From: DATFTF01 sp963825175
GTDB taxonomy: Bacteria > Acidobacteriota > Thermoanaerobaculia > UBA5066 > Gp7-AA6
Direction of reading: 5' to 3'
Assembly: GCA_963825175.1 (NCBI GenBank)
Contig: CAWGSA010000001.1
Span: 434,001-498,000, forward strand
DNA length: 64,000 nt
Of this stretch, positions 18,353 to 27,750 are shown piece by piece. The notes beneath the pieces were generated by a model. The model was given only the letters and a program-made list of their open reading frames with translations. It had not been told where the DNA came from and did no database searches. Positions within the stretch are counted from its first letter, which is position 1. Each line of letters starts with the position of its first letter. The position numbers were made by a program, and so were the translations under genes.

Positions 18353-18911
18353 GCCTGCCTCCCCAACGCTCCCGCAGAGCCTTCAGGGCGCGAAACTGGA
18401 GCTGCTTGACCGCTCCCTCGGAACGCTGCAGCTGCGCCGCGATTTCCCGAATGCTCTTCTCCTCTGCAAACCGCAGCACCACGACGCGGCGCTGGTCGTC
18501 GGGCAGAAGGTCCACGAGGCCGAAGAGCTCCACGCGCGCCTCGAGGCCTTCGGTTTGGGACGGTCCGCACAGGCCGGCCTCGTCGGAATCTTCCAGTGGA
18601 CGCTCGCGACCGATCTTCTGGAACCGGTCGGCGATGACGTTCGCCGCGATCTGGAAGAGCCACGCCGCGAAGGGCGCTCCGCGCCATTGGAACCGCGGAA
18701 GGAAGGCGAGCGCACGCTGGAACACGTCCGCGGTCAGGTCCTCGGCGTCGGCCCGGCTTGCGACGCGGCGCGCCACGAAAGCGTAGATCCGGGCGAAGTG
18801 CCTCTCGTACAGATCTCCGAACCGGCGTGGGTCGGCCTGAGCGGCCTCGATCGCGAGCCGCTCGTCGAGCCGGGATTGCTCTCCCGGCGACCCCGGTTTG
18901 CCGGCGTCCAT
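18345..18911 (-). CDS. ECF-type RNA polymerase sigma factor
   Basis: 188 residues. Region 2 is FGDLYERHFARIYAFVARRV through DAEDLTADVFQRALAFLPRF and FAAWLFQIAANVIADRFQK. Region 4 is LPDDQRRVVVLRFAEEKSIREI with the HTH AAQLQRSEGAVKQLQFRALK. A standard two-domain ECF factor with a ~25-residue linker. No Shine-Dalgarno site precedes the ATG. The upstream minus-strand sequence has a TTTAAT element ~15 nt before it, so a leaderless transcript is possible. It overlaps the anti-sigma-like/VOC gene and is divergent from yceI (131 bp apart), which may be a target. Confidence 0.93.
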   Translation of the reverse strand: MDAGKPGSPGEQSRLDERLAIEAAQADPRRFGDLYERHFARIYAFVARRVASRADAEDLTADVFQRALAFLPRFQWRGAPFAAWLFQIAANVIADRFQKIGRERPLEDSDEAGLCGPSQTEGLEARVELFGLVDLLPDDQRRVVVLRFAEEKSIREIAAQLQRSEGAVKQLQFRALKALRERWGGRHD

Positions 18912-19042
18912 ATGTTCAACGAATTAAACCCCGGCCGGAGCGAAAAGTTACGGCCGCGTGGGCCGGTCGCAACGCCGTCCTGCGCTATCCTCCCGCGGAT
19001 GCCAATCGGGGTGGCCGCGCTGGAGGTAAACGGCGCGACGGC

Positions 19043-19657
19043 ATGGGACTGCTGGGCGGCCGCCTCGCCATGATGCGGCGCAGGGGACGCGCGTTCCTTC
19101 TCCCGCTCCTCCTGGCCGGCGCGGCGCGGCCGGCCCGCGCGGCTGACCGCGCGCGGTTCGTTCTCGACCCCGCGCGCACCACGATCACGTTCCAGCTCCC
19201 CGCGTTCCTCCACACCGTGCACGGCAAGATGCCGTTGAAGGCGGGGACCCTGGAGCTCGACCCGGTTTCCGGAGACGCGAGCGGCGAGGTCGTCGTCGAT
19301 GTCTCCGCAGCGGAGACCGGCAACGCCTCGCGCGACCGGCGCATGCATCGGGAAGTCCTGGAGAGCGCCCGCTATCCGGACGCCTCGCTCCTGTTCGACC
19401 GCGTCGTCGGCGCGATCCGCTTCAACGGCGACTCGACCGTCGAGGTCTCCGGACGACTTCGGCTGCACGGCGCGGAGCACCCGATCACGCTCCGGACCGA
19501 GATCCATGTCGCGGACGGGGAAGCGACCGTCCAATGCCGCTTTGAAATCCCGTACGTCGCCTGGGGCTTGAAGGACCCGAGCACCGCTCTCTTGCACGTC
19601 GCTGACCGCGTCACCGTCGCGATCCGCGCCGCGGGCCGCGTCCAAACGCCTCGCTGA
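19043..19657 (+). CDS. YceI family exported protein
   Basis: About 204 residues. A signal peptide follows Met residues at 19043 or 19070 (MMRRRGRAFLLPLLLAGAAR); the start is uncertain because GGAGG at 19022 is 16 bp from the first and no site precedes the second. The mature part is a lipocalin-like YceI barrel: ARFVLDPARTTITFQLPAFL, HTVHGKMPLKAGTLELD, RDRRMHREVLESARYPDASL, then VSGRLRLHGAEHPITL. YceI proteins bind polyisoprenoid-type lipids; some respond to acid or osmotic stress. It lies next to and divergent from the ECF sigma gene. Confidence 0.88.
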   Translation: MGLLGGRLAMMRRRGRAFLLPLLLAGAARPARAADRARFVLDPARTTITFQLPAFLHTVHGKMPLKAGTLELDPVSGDASGEVVVDVSAAETGNASRDRRMHREVLESARYPDASLLFDRVVGAIRFNGDSTVEVSGRLRLHGAEHPITLRTEIHVADGEATVQCRFEIPYVAWGLKDPSTALLHVADRVTVAIRAAGRVQTPR

Positions 19658-19713
19658 AGCGCCGCGCCCGCGGTGGCACAGGCGTTGCTCCTCCCGTCGA
19701 TGAGGGAGGTCCT

Positions 19714-20148
19714 ATGCATTTTCGCACTCTGTCTCGGACGATCCTGGCGACGCTGGCGTTTGGCGTCGCGCTTTCGCTCCTGGCCCAGGGTCCGCCTCTG
19801 CCGGGCCTGGAAGTCCGCATCGCGACGGAGGCCCCGCCTCCGCTGCGGCACGAGCGCCGCGAGCACCGGCCGGGGCGCGATTACCTTTGGGTCAACGGGT
19901 CCTGGGACTGGCAGGACGGGCACTGGGCCTGGGTCCGCGGGCGCTGGGAGCGCAGCGGAGAACGCGGCGTCACGTGGGTCGGTCCGCGCTACGTCCGGCT
20001 CGAGGACGGCTACCGCTACGAGCCCGGGCATTGGTCGAACCAACGCTTGATCGTCAACGAGGACGTCCGCCGTCACCGTGAGTGGCGCGAGCACCATCGC
20101 GATCACGACCGGGATCACGACTCCGATCGGGATCACGACCCGTCCTAG
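19714..20148 (+). CDS. YXWGXW-repeat exported protein with Asp/His-rich tail
   Basis: 144 residues, ATG preceded by GGGAGG. A signal peptide at about 1-27 (LATLAFGVALSLLAQGPPLP) is followed by tryptophan repeats of the YXWGXW/WxxGxW type: YLWVNGSWDWQDGHWAWVRG, GVTWVGPRYV and YEPGHWSNQRLIV. The last ~25 residues are almost entirely Asp, His and Arg (HHRDHDRDHDSDRDHD), which could bind metal ions. These proteins are small and periplasmic or surface-located, of unknown role. It follows yceI by 56 bp on the same strand and faces lutC convergently. Confidence 0.82.
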   Translation: MHFRTLSRTILATLAFGVALSLLAQGPPLPGLEVRIATEAPPPLRHERREHRPGRDYLWVNGSWDWQDGHWAWVRGRWERSGERGVTWVGPRYVRLEDGYRYEPGHWSNQRLIVNEDVRRHREWREHHRDHDRDHDSDRDHDPS

Positions 20149-20166
20149 GCTCCCCCCGCGCCGTTC

Positions 20167-20827
20167 TCACGCGCCGGGCAGACCGCCGCGTACGGCGACC
20201 ACGACCAGCCTCTTGGGCCCGTGGACGCCGTACGCGAGCGTCTGCTCGATGTCCGCGGTCTTGCTGGGCCCGGACACGAGGAGGGCGTTGGGCGGGAGAC
20301 GGCCGGCCCATTCTTCCGTCCGCATCGCGGCCCAGAACGTGTCGTGAATCCTGGCGACGTCGAGGAGCGCCATGTGCACCGGGGGGACGAGGGACATCAG
20401 GCGCGGCTCCTGCGGGGACGGCCACACAATCAGGCCTCCGGTCTCGGCGATCCCTCCGAGCGTCGTGGTGAAGCCTGCGTCGATCTCCTCGAAGAGCTGC
20501 CGCTTCATCTCCTCGATCGGCCGGTCGTAGGCCACCAGGCGCGGCCCGCCGTCGGGCCATTCCCGCGCGAGCCGACGGCCGGCGGGCGTTTCCGGTCCGT
20601 ACAGGAGCGTCGAGAGTTCCTCCCGGCGCAGGAAGCCATGAACCGCACGCGGCCAGTCCTCGACGGTCGACTCGAGAAACTCCGCCTGGACCGCCTCCAT
20701 CATCCGCTTGAGACGGGCGTACCGCTCCTCGACGGGCCAGGACTTGCGGGCCAGGACACCGAAGTCCGAGACGGGAGCCTTCGACGAGCGGCTCCGCAAC
20801 CGGTCCAGGATCCGCTCGCGCGCGGCG

Positions 20828-20835
<8 letters not shown>
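20167..20835 (-). CDS. lutC: LutC-like LUD-domain protein, lactate utilization
   Basis: 222 residues from the ATG at 20835, which overlaps the lutB stop by 8 bp. A LUD domain is shown by GFTTTLGGIAETGGLIVWPS, LMSLVPPVHMALLDVARIHD and NALLVSGPSKTADIEQTLAYGVHGPKRLVVV. LutC is one of three subunits of the iron-sulfur L-lactate dehydrogenase LutABC. It is the last gene of the lutABC operon and ends 19 bp from the convergent YXWGXW gene. Confidence 0.92.
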
Positions 20836-22257
<1,422 letters not shown>

Positions 22258-22261
<4 letters not shown>

Positions 22262-23070
22262 CGGTCCTCCGCCTTCCGCGTCCCGCCTTCCGGACCCGCG
22301 GTCCGCTCCCACAGAAACTCCGCGACGTGCCGCGCGGCGACGCGATCGCCCCGACGTTCCATCCGTCCGGCGATGTTCAAGAGGCAGCCCCCGTCCGCCG
22401 AAAGAAGAATCGGGGCTCCGGTCGCGGCCACGTCGGCGGCCTTGTCCTCGACCATGGCCGCCGAGATCTCCGGTTCCCGGACCGAGAACGTCCCGCCGAA
22501 GCCGCAGCACTCCGTCTCCCGCTGTAGTGACACAATCTCTACATTGTGGAGCTGCCGGAGCAGGAGCTTGGGCTCCTCCCCGATTCCCATCTCCCGCAGC
22601 GCGTGACAGGAGGCGTGCCAGGTCACGCGCGTCTTTTCGCCCCGATCGGCCAGCCGCACCTGGAGAACGCGGCTCAGGAACTCGGTCAGCTCGAACACGC
22701 GGGCGGCGAACTCGCAGGCTCGGGGCGCGAAAGGGTCGCCCTCGAAGAGGGCCGGATAGTGGCGCCGCATCATCGCGGCGCAGGAGCCCGACGGGACGAC
22801 AATCGGATGGGGCTCGGCGAAGAGCTCGATCTGGGCGCGGGCCACGACCCGGGCGTCGTCGGCATAGCCGCTGTTGAACGCCGGCTGCCCGCAGCACGTC
22901 TGCCCCTGGGGAAAGATCACCCGCAGCCCTTCCCTCTCCAGAAGTTGAATGCCCGCGAGCCCGGCCCGCGGAAAGAACAGATCGACCAGACACGTCCCGT
23001 AGAAGTAGACGGCCGTCGGCCGCGTGCTGCCCGTGAGACTTCCGCGCTCTTCCATCGGCGAGGGAATCAT
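22258..23070 (-). CDS. lutA: LutA-like CCG-domain protein, lactate utilization
   Basis: About 270 residues. Two CCG domains carry the cysteines that ligate Fe-S clusters or heterodisulfide-type centres: QTCCGQPAFNSGY near the N-terminus and TECCGFGGTFSVREPEIS in the second half, with VTWHASCHALREMG between. The start at 23070 (MIPSPMEERG) is preceded by GAAGGG; a GTG 15 bp upstream and an ATG 15 bp downstream are alternatives. First gene of lutABC, 57 bp downstream of msrB on the same strand. No LutR-type regulator is nearby. Confidence 0.92.
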
Positions 23071-23127
23071 AGGACCCTTCGCCACCGGAGCGGCCTTCGC
23101 GGCCGCCTCGGGCCGGCTACTTCCCGG

Positions 23128-23658
23128 CTACTTCTTCGCCTTCTGGAAGAGCGGCAGGTACTTTCCGTACCCCTCGTCGGCGAGCTTCCCCGCCGGCACG
23201 AAGCGCAGCGCCGCGGAGTTGATGCAGTAGCGAAGGCCCGTCGGCGGCGGCCCGTCAGTGAAGACGTGCCCCAGGTGCGAGTTCGCGTGGGCCGACCGTT
23301 GCTCGACGCCGAAGAAGCCGCCGAGATCCTGACCCTTCTTGACGTTGCCCGGCTCGAGCGGCCGGGTGAAGCTGGGCCACCCGGTCCCCGAGTCGAACTT
23401 GTCCAGCGAGGAGAAGAGCGGCTCCCCGGACACGACATCGACGTAGATGCCGGGCTCGTGGTTGTTCCAGTACTCGTTGGCGAACGCGCGCTCGGTGCCA
23501 GCGCGCTGGGTGACCTCGTATTGAATCGGCGTCAGTGTCTTGCGCAGCTCCTCGTCGGACGGTTTTTGAAAGCTCCCCGTCCAGTCCTTGCCCGCCGGCT
23601 GAGCCTGGGCCGCCAGCGCCGCGGCCAGGACGGCCGCCGCCAGAATCGTTCGGTTCAT
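23128..23658 (-). CDS. msrB: Exported peptide-methionine (R)-S-oxide reductase MsrB
   Basis: 176 residues with a signal peptide (MNRTILAAAVLAAALAAQAQ). MsrB reduces methionine-R-sulfoxide. Family motifs: LTPIQYEVTQRAGTERAF, FDSGTGWPSFTRPL, SAHANSHLGHVF and the active-site loop GLRYCINSAALRFVP. The catalytic Cys in RYCINSA is the only cysteine: the two zinc CxxC pairs and the resolving Cys are absent. This places it in the zinc-free class that depends directly on an external reductant. Its ATG overlaps the msrA stop (ATGA), so the pair forms a periplasmic repair operon. Confidence 0.95.
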   Translation of the reverse strand: MNRTILAAAVLAAALAAQAQPAGKDWTGSFQKPSDEELRKTLTPIQYEVTQRAGTERAFANEYWNNHEPGIYVDVVSGEPLFSSLDKFDSGTGWPSFTRPLEPGNVKKGQDLGGFFGVEQRSAHANSHLGHVFTDGPPPTGLRYCINSAALRFVPAGKLADEGYGKYLPLFQKAKK

Positions 23659-24266
23659 TTCTCGCCTCCCGCGTCCTTGCCCCAGATCTCCTTCAACCGC
23701 GCGTCGCGGCCGCAGCCGCTCCGGTACTGGTGGTACCGGAACGGGTTCTTCTTGTAGAAGTCCTGGTGATACTCCTCGGCCGGATAGAACGCCGTCGCCG
23801 CCACGACCTGCGTCACGATCTTCTTCCCGGCGAACCGGGGATCCTGCTCCACCTTCGCCTTGGAGGCTTCCGCCGCCCGCTTCTGCGCGTCGTCATGGTA
23901 GAAGATGGCCGAGCGGTATTGCGTGCCGTGATCGCAGAACTGGCCGTTGGCCTGCGTCGGATCGACGTTGTGCCAGAAGATCTCCAGGAGCTTTTCGTAG
24001 CTGATCTTCCCCGGATCGTAGAGAACCTCCACCGACTCCGCGTGGCCGGTCGATCCGGACGAGACCATCTCGTAGGTCGGATTCTTCGTCTCCCCGCCGG
24101 TGTAGCCGCTGGTGACCGAGACGACGCCGGGAAGCCCCTCGAAGGCGGTCTCCTCGCACCAGAAGCAGCCCCCCGCGAAGATCGCCGTGTCGCGGTTGGA
24201 GGGCGGCGAAGCCATGCCCAGCACGGCGACTCCCATCCCGACCAGGACTGCGATTCGAGACCGCAT
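23655..24266 (-). CDS. msrA: Exported peptide-methionine (S)-S-oxide reductase MsrA
   Basis: About 203 residues from the ATG at 24266, chosen because it starts a signal peptide (MRSRIAVLVGMGVAVLGMAS); AAGGAGG lies about 12 bp upstream. The catalytic motif is IFAGGCFWCEE, followed by GLPGVVSVTSGYTGGE and YEVLYDP-type strands (VEVLYDPGKISYEKLLEIFW). FCDHGTQYRSAIFYHD is the typical substrate-loop block. Reduces methionine-S-sulfoxide, complementary to MsrB encoded by the overlapping next gene. Confidence 0.95.
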   Translation of the reverse strand: MRSRIAVLVGMGVAVLGMASPPSNRDTAIFAGGCFWCEETAFEGLPGVVSVTSGYTGGETKNPTYEMVSSGSTGHAESVEVLYDPGKISYEKLLEIFWHNVDPTQANGQFCDHGTQYRSAIFYHDDAQKRAAEASKAKVEQDPRFAGKKIVTQVVAATAFYPAEEYHQDFYKKNPFRYHQYRSGCGRDARLKEIWGKDAGGEK

Positions 24267-24345
24267 GTTCAAGACGCGCCTCCTTGCTCTCCGGAATACG
24301 GACAACGAGCGGTCCACGGATTAGATTCCGGAGGCTCTCCGCGGT

Positions 24346-25170
24346 TCACCCCTGGCCCTTGCGGCCGGCGGCGAACACGCGCGTCAGCCAGAAGAACGTC
24401 CGGTCGTCCTCCAGGACCGTCCGGGTGCCGGCCTCGATCGCCGCGAATTGCTCGGGAGTCAGCAAGCCGGCCTGGATCAGCGGGCGCAGCGGCGCCGGGT
24501 CGAGCTGGTCGGCAAAGGCAGCCTTGCCGAGCTCGTCGCTGTGGAGGGGCAGGAGCTCGAAGCGCAGGTCGGCGAAACCCGCTCCCCGAAGAATCCGGAT
24601 GAGCTTGCGGCCGACGCTGCGGTCCCCGCCGCGCTGGGCCTGGGACTTGGCCAGCCCGGCCATCAACTCGTGGAGCCCGGCCGGCTCCGGGTCGATGACG
24701 AAATCGAGGGCTTTGTCCACGTCGACAACGACCGCCCATCCTCCCGGCGCCAGGAGGCGGTGCATCTCCCGGGCGGTGGCCGCGGGATCGGACAGGTGCT
24801 GAAAAAGCAGGCGCGCGACGGCCAGGTCGAAGGACCCATCGGCAAGCCCGGTCTCATCCGCCAGGGCCTCGACGAACCGGACCTGCCCCGCGGGAGCGGC
24901 GGCCAGGGTCCCGCGCGCCGCGGCGATCAGCGCCGGGTTGGCGTCGACACATGTGATCGACACGCCGGGAAAAAGCTCCCGCAGCCGGACCGTATAGAAG
25001 CCGGGACCGCTTCCCAGCTCGACGATCCGCGAAACATTCTCCGCGCCGAGGGCCGAAAGCGCCCGCCGCTCTCGATCCCAGGAGAGCTCGACCTGCCCTC
25101 GAAGGCGCCGAAGCTCGTCGGAGAGGTCGCGATGAAAGCTGGCCGGATCGTAGGAGCGCGTCACGGGCAC
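24346..25170 (-). CDS. Class I SAM-dependent methyltransferase
   Basis: 274 residues. SAM-binding motif I is IVELGSGPGFYTVRL (about 48-62), followed by the acidic strand end VSITCVDANPALI. Motif II is SFDLAVARLLFQHLSDP and motif III is HRLLAPGGWAVVVDVD. The C-terminal part (about 190-274) is an extra helical region found in UbiE-like enzymes of unknown substrate. It is upstream of msrA on the same strand (79 bp) and divergent from the DinB-like gene at 25269. Confidence 0.88.
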   Translation of the reverse strand: MPVTRSYDPASFHRDLSDELRRLRGQVELSWDRERRALSALGAENVSRIVELGSGPGFYTVRLRELFPGVSITCVDANPALIAAARGTLAAAPAGQVRFVEALADETGLADGSFDLAVARLLFQHLSDPAATAREMHRLLAPGGWAVVVDVDKALDFVIDPEPAGLHELMAGLAKSQAQRGGDRSVGRKLIRILRGAGFADLRFELLPLHSDELGKAAFADQLDPAPLRPLIQAGLLTPEQFAAIEAGTRTVLEDDRTFFWLTRVFAAGRKGQG

Positions 25171-25268
25171 ACCGGGAGCATACCCAACCGGAGCCGGGCG
25201 CGATCGCCGAGCGACCGTGACAGAATCGGGGCCGCTCGAGCGATTCGACTTCGAGACGGAGGGTCACG

Positions 25269-25757
25269 ATGCCGAACTCCGAGACGTCCTCCCGGCACTT
25301 GCTCCGTCATGCCCTGGCCACGCTGGCCTATCGGGGGGGCAAGGCGCTTCGCCACGTGCCCCCGGCGTTCGGCGATTTCCAGGCGGCCGCCGGGATCCGC
25401 ACGCCGCACGCCATCCTCGCGCATCTGGGTGACCTCCTGGACTGGGCCCTGTCGCAGGCGCGGGGCTCGAACCAATGGCGCGAGGCGCCGCGCTCGCACT
25501 GGGAGGAGGAGACCGAGCGCTTCTTTCGCAGCCTGGCGGCGCTCGACGCCTGCCTCGCGTCGGACGAGCCGCTCCAGGCTTCCGCCGAGAAGCTCTTCCA
25601 GGGCCCCGTGGCGGATGCTCTGACCCACGTCGGCCAGCTCGCCCTCCTGCGGCGCATGGCCGGCGCGCCGGTGAAGGGCGAGAACTACGCCGTGGCCGAC
25701 ATCGCCGTGGGCCGCGTCGGGCCGGAGCAGGCGGTTCCCCGGCGCGAGTTCGACTGA
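25269..25757 (+). CDS. DinB-like four-helix protein
   Basis: 162 residues. Helix-rich with the DinB-type pattern HAILAHLGDLLDWAL and a second His block DALTHVGQLALLRRMAGAPV. This matches the small DinB-related hydrolase or thiol-transferase families, where three histidines bind a divalent metal. No specific function can be given. It is divergent from the methyltransferase gene, with 98 bp between starts. Confidence 0.72.
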   Translation: MPNSETSSRHLLRHALATLAYRGGKALRHVPPAFGDFQAAAGIRTPHAILAHLGDLLDWALSQARGSNQWREAPRSHWEEETERFFRSLAALDACLASDEPLQASAEKLFQGPVADALTHVGQLALLRRMAGAPVKGENYAVADIAVGRVGPEQAVPRREFD

Positions 25758-25849
25758 CTCCGGGCTCCGAGCCGCCGCCGGCCTATGAAAGACTCAACCC
25801 ACCCCATTCGTCGTCCCGCCACGTCCTGATGGCAGCTGAGGAGGTTCCC

Positions 25850-27688
25850 GTGAGTCGGAACGGAGCCCGGATGTCGCCCCCAACCGCCGGACGCTGGGTC
25901 TTGACATTGTTCTTGTCGGTCCTCGGCCTCACCCTCGTCCGCGGCGCGGCCGCACAACCGTCCGACCGCGACGTGGCTGGCCGTCTCAAGGGCTTCGACG
26001 CCTGGATGAACCAGACGTTGAAGGACTGGAACGTTCCCGGGATGGGCGTGGGGATCGTGGTCGGGGACAAGCTCGTCTTCGCCAGGGGCTACGGCTACCG
26101 CGACTACGGCCAGAAGCTCCCCTTCACGCCGAACACGCTCTACCAGATCGCCTCGAACTCGAAGCTCTTCACCGCCGTGGCCTCCGGCCTCCTGGTCGAG
26201 GAGGGCAAGCTCACCTGGGACCGGCCCATCCGGGAATCGGTCCCCTCGATCCAGTTCTCCAACGACTCTCTGAACGCGACCGTGACGCTGCGCGACATGC
26301 TCTCCCACCGGACGGGCATCACGCGGCACGACACGATCTGGTACCAGGCGCCGGACTCGCGCAAGGAGCTCTTCGGCAAGTTGAAGTACATGGAGCCCAA
26401 GGAGCCTCCGCGGACCGTCTTTCTCTACAACAACATGATGTACGCCGCGGCCGGATACGCGATCGAGCTCGCGTCCGGAAAGACCTGGGAGGACTTCGTC
26501 CGCGAGCGGATCCTCCAGCCGCTGCAGATGTCCCACACGGTCTATTCGGTCGCCGACATGGTGACCCGGCCCGACCACGGCGTGGCCTACACCGAGAAGC
26601 GCGACAGCTTCGAGATCTACAAGATCCCCTACTACGAGGACACCGCGGGGATGGCTCCCGCCGGCGCGATCATCTCCAACGTCGAGGACATGAGCCACTG
26701 GCTCATCGCGCTCATGAACGACGGGAAGTACGGCGGCAAGCAGGTCCTTTCCTCCTCGGTCCTGAAGGAGACGCTCAAGCCGTCGATCGCCCTGCCCGAC
26801 ACGCTGGGGGACGCGTACGGATGGTGGGAGATCCTGAATCCCGCCTACGGCATGGGACGCATGACCTCGTCCTACCGCGGCCACCTCCTGACCTACCACG
26901 GCGGCGACCTCGACGGCTTTCACTCTCAAGTTTCGTTCCTGCCGCAGGAGAAGATCGGCGTCCTGACCGCCGTCATCGGCGATCACGCCGCCACCCTCTA
27001 CAACGTGGTCGGGTACAACATCTACGAACGGCTTCTCGGACTCGATCAGACTCCCTGGTCCAAACGCTGGCTGGAGGTCCGGTTGAAGGGCAAGAAGGCC
27101 GAGACCGAGTCGCGGACCAGGGCCGGCGCGGACCAGGTCAAGAACACGCGCCCGTCCCATCCGCTCGAGGACTATGCCGGCGAATACGAGCACCCCGCAT
27201 ACGGCCTCCTGAAGATCGACCTGAAGGAGGGCCGGCTCCAGTTCGATTTCCACAAGATCGTTCTGCCGCTCGCCCACTTCCACTACGACCGTTTCGACAC
27301 GCCCGACGACGAGCGCTACGGAAAGTTCGCGGTCAATTTCGGAACCAACCCCCAGGGCGACGTCGACAAGGCGGTCCTTTCGCTGGACGAGGCGGAGGCC
27401 GCGTTCGTGCGGCGTCCCCAGTGCCTCGACCCCGACACGCTCCGCAAGCTCGCGGGCTCTTACGTCACGCCGCGCGGCATCACGGTCCAGATCGTCCTCA
27501 AGGAAGACGGGAACCTGGTCCTCGTCGGCGCCGGCGGGACGGAGCAGAAGCTCGTGCCCTACAAGGGACTGCGGTTCCGCGTCCCCGAGTTCTCCGACGT
27601 CGTCTACGAGTTCGTGCTTGAGAAGGGACAGGTCAAGGCCCTGAAGCAGAGGGATCCCTCGGGAGAGTTCACGTTCCCGCGGAAATGA
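25850..27688 (+). CDS. Exported serine beta-lactamase-like hydrolase with DUF3471-type tail
   Basis: 612 residues from a GTG at 25850, selected because TGAGGAGG (25837-25844) is ideally spaced; an upstream ATG at 25829 is less likely. Signal peptide to about residue 35 (LFLSVLGLTLVRGAAAQ). The class C beta-lactamase/penicillin-binding fold has the SxxK nucleophile at Ser102-Asn-Ser-Lys105 (YQIASNSKLFTAVASG) and the YxN motif Tyr193-Asn-Asn195. Residues about 510-612 form a DUF3471-like beta domain (EDYAGEYEHPAYGLLKIDL). More likely a D-amino-acid peptidase or esterase than an antibiotic-resistance enzyme. It is followed 62 bp later by an M28 peptidase. Confidence 0.9.
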   Translation: MSRNGARMSPPTAGRWVLTLFLSVLGLTLVRGAAAQPSDRDVAGRLKGFDAWMNQTLKDWNVPGMGVGIVVGDKLVFARGYGYRDYGQKLPFTPNTLYQIASNSKLFTAVASGLLVEEGKLTWDRPIRESVPSIQFSNDSLNATVTLRDMLSHRTGITRHDTIWYQAPDSRKELFGKLKYMEPKEPPRTVFLYNNMMYAAAGYAIELASGKTWEDFVRERILQPLQMSHTVYSVADMVTRPDHGVAYTEKRDSFEIYKIPYYEDTAGMAPAGAIISNVEDMSHWLIALMNDGKYGGKQVLSSSVLKETLKPSIALPDTLGDAYGWWEILNPAYGMGRMTSSYRGHLLTYHGGDLDGFHSQVSFLPQEKIGVLTAVIGDHAATLYNVVGYNIYERLLGLDQTPWSKRWLEVRLKGKKAETESRTRAGADQVKNTRPSHPLEDYAGEYEHPAYGLLKIDLKEGRLQFDFHKIVLPLAHFHYDRFDTPDDERYGKFAVNFGTNPQGDVDKAVLSLDEAEAAFVRRPQCLDPDTLRKLAGSYVTPRGITVQIVLKEDGNLVLVGAGGTEQKLVPYKGLRFRVPEFSDVVYEFVLEKGQVKALKQRDPSGEFTFPRK

Positions 27689-27750
27689 AGCCGGGCCCCG
27701 GCGGCCGGGCGGCGCCGCGGCGCCGGTCCGGAAACGGAAAGGAGAGCGCC

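Noticed and set aside
22532..22547. Palindrome ACAATCTCTACATTGT inside lutA as a regulatory site
   Set aside because: It lies in the coding sequence (codons for H-N-V-E-I-V) and differs from the two close intergenic copies at three positions. Probably chance.
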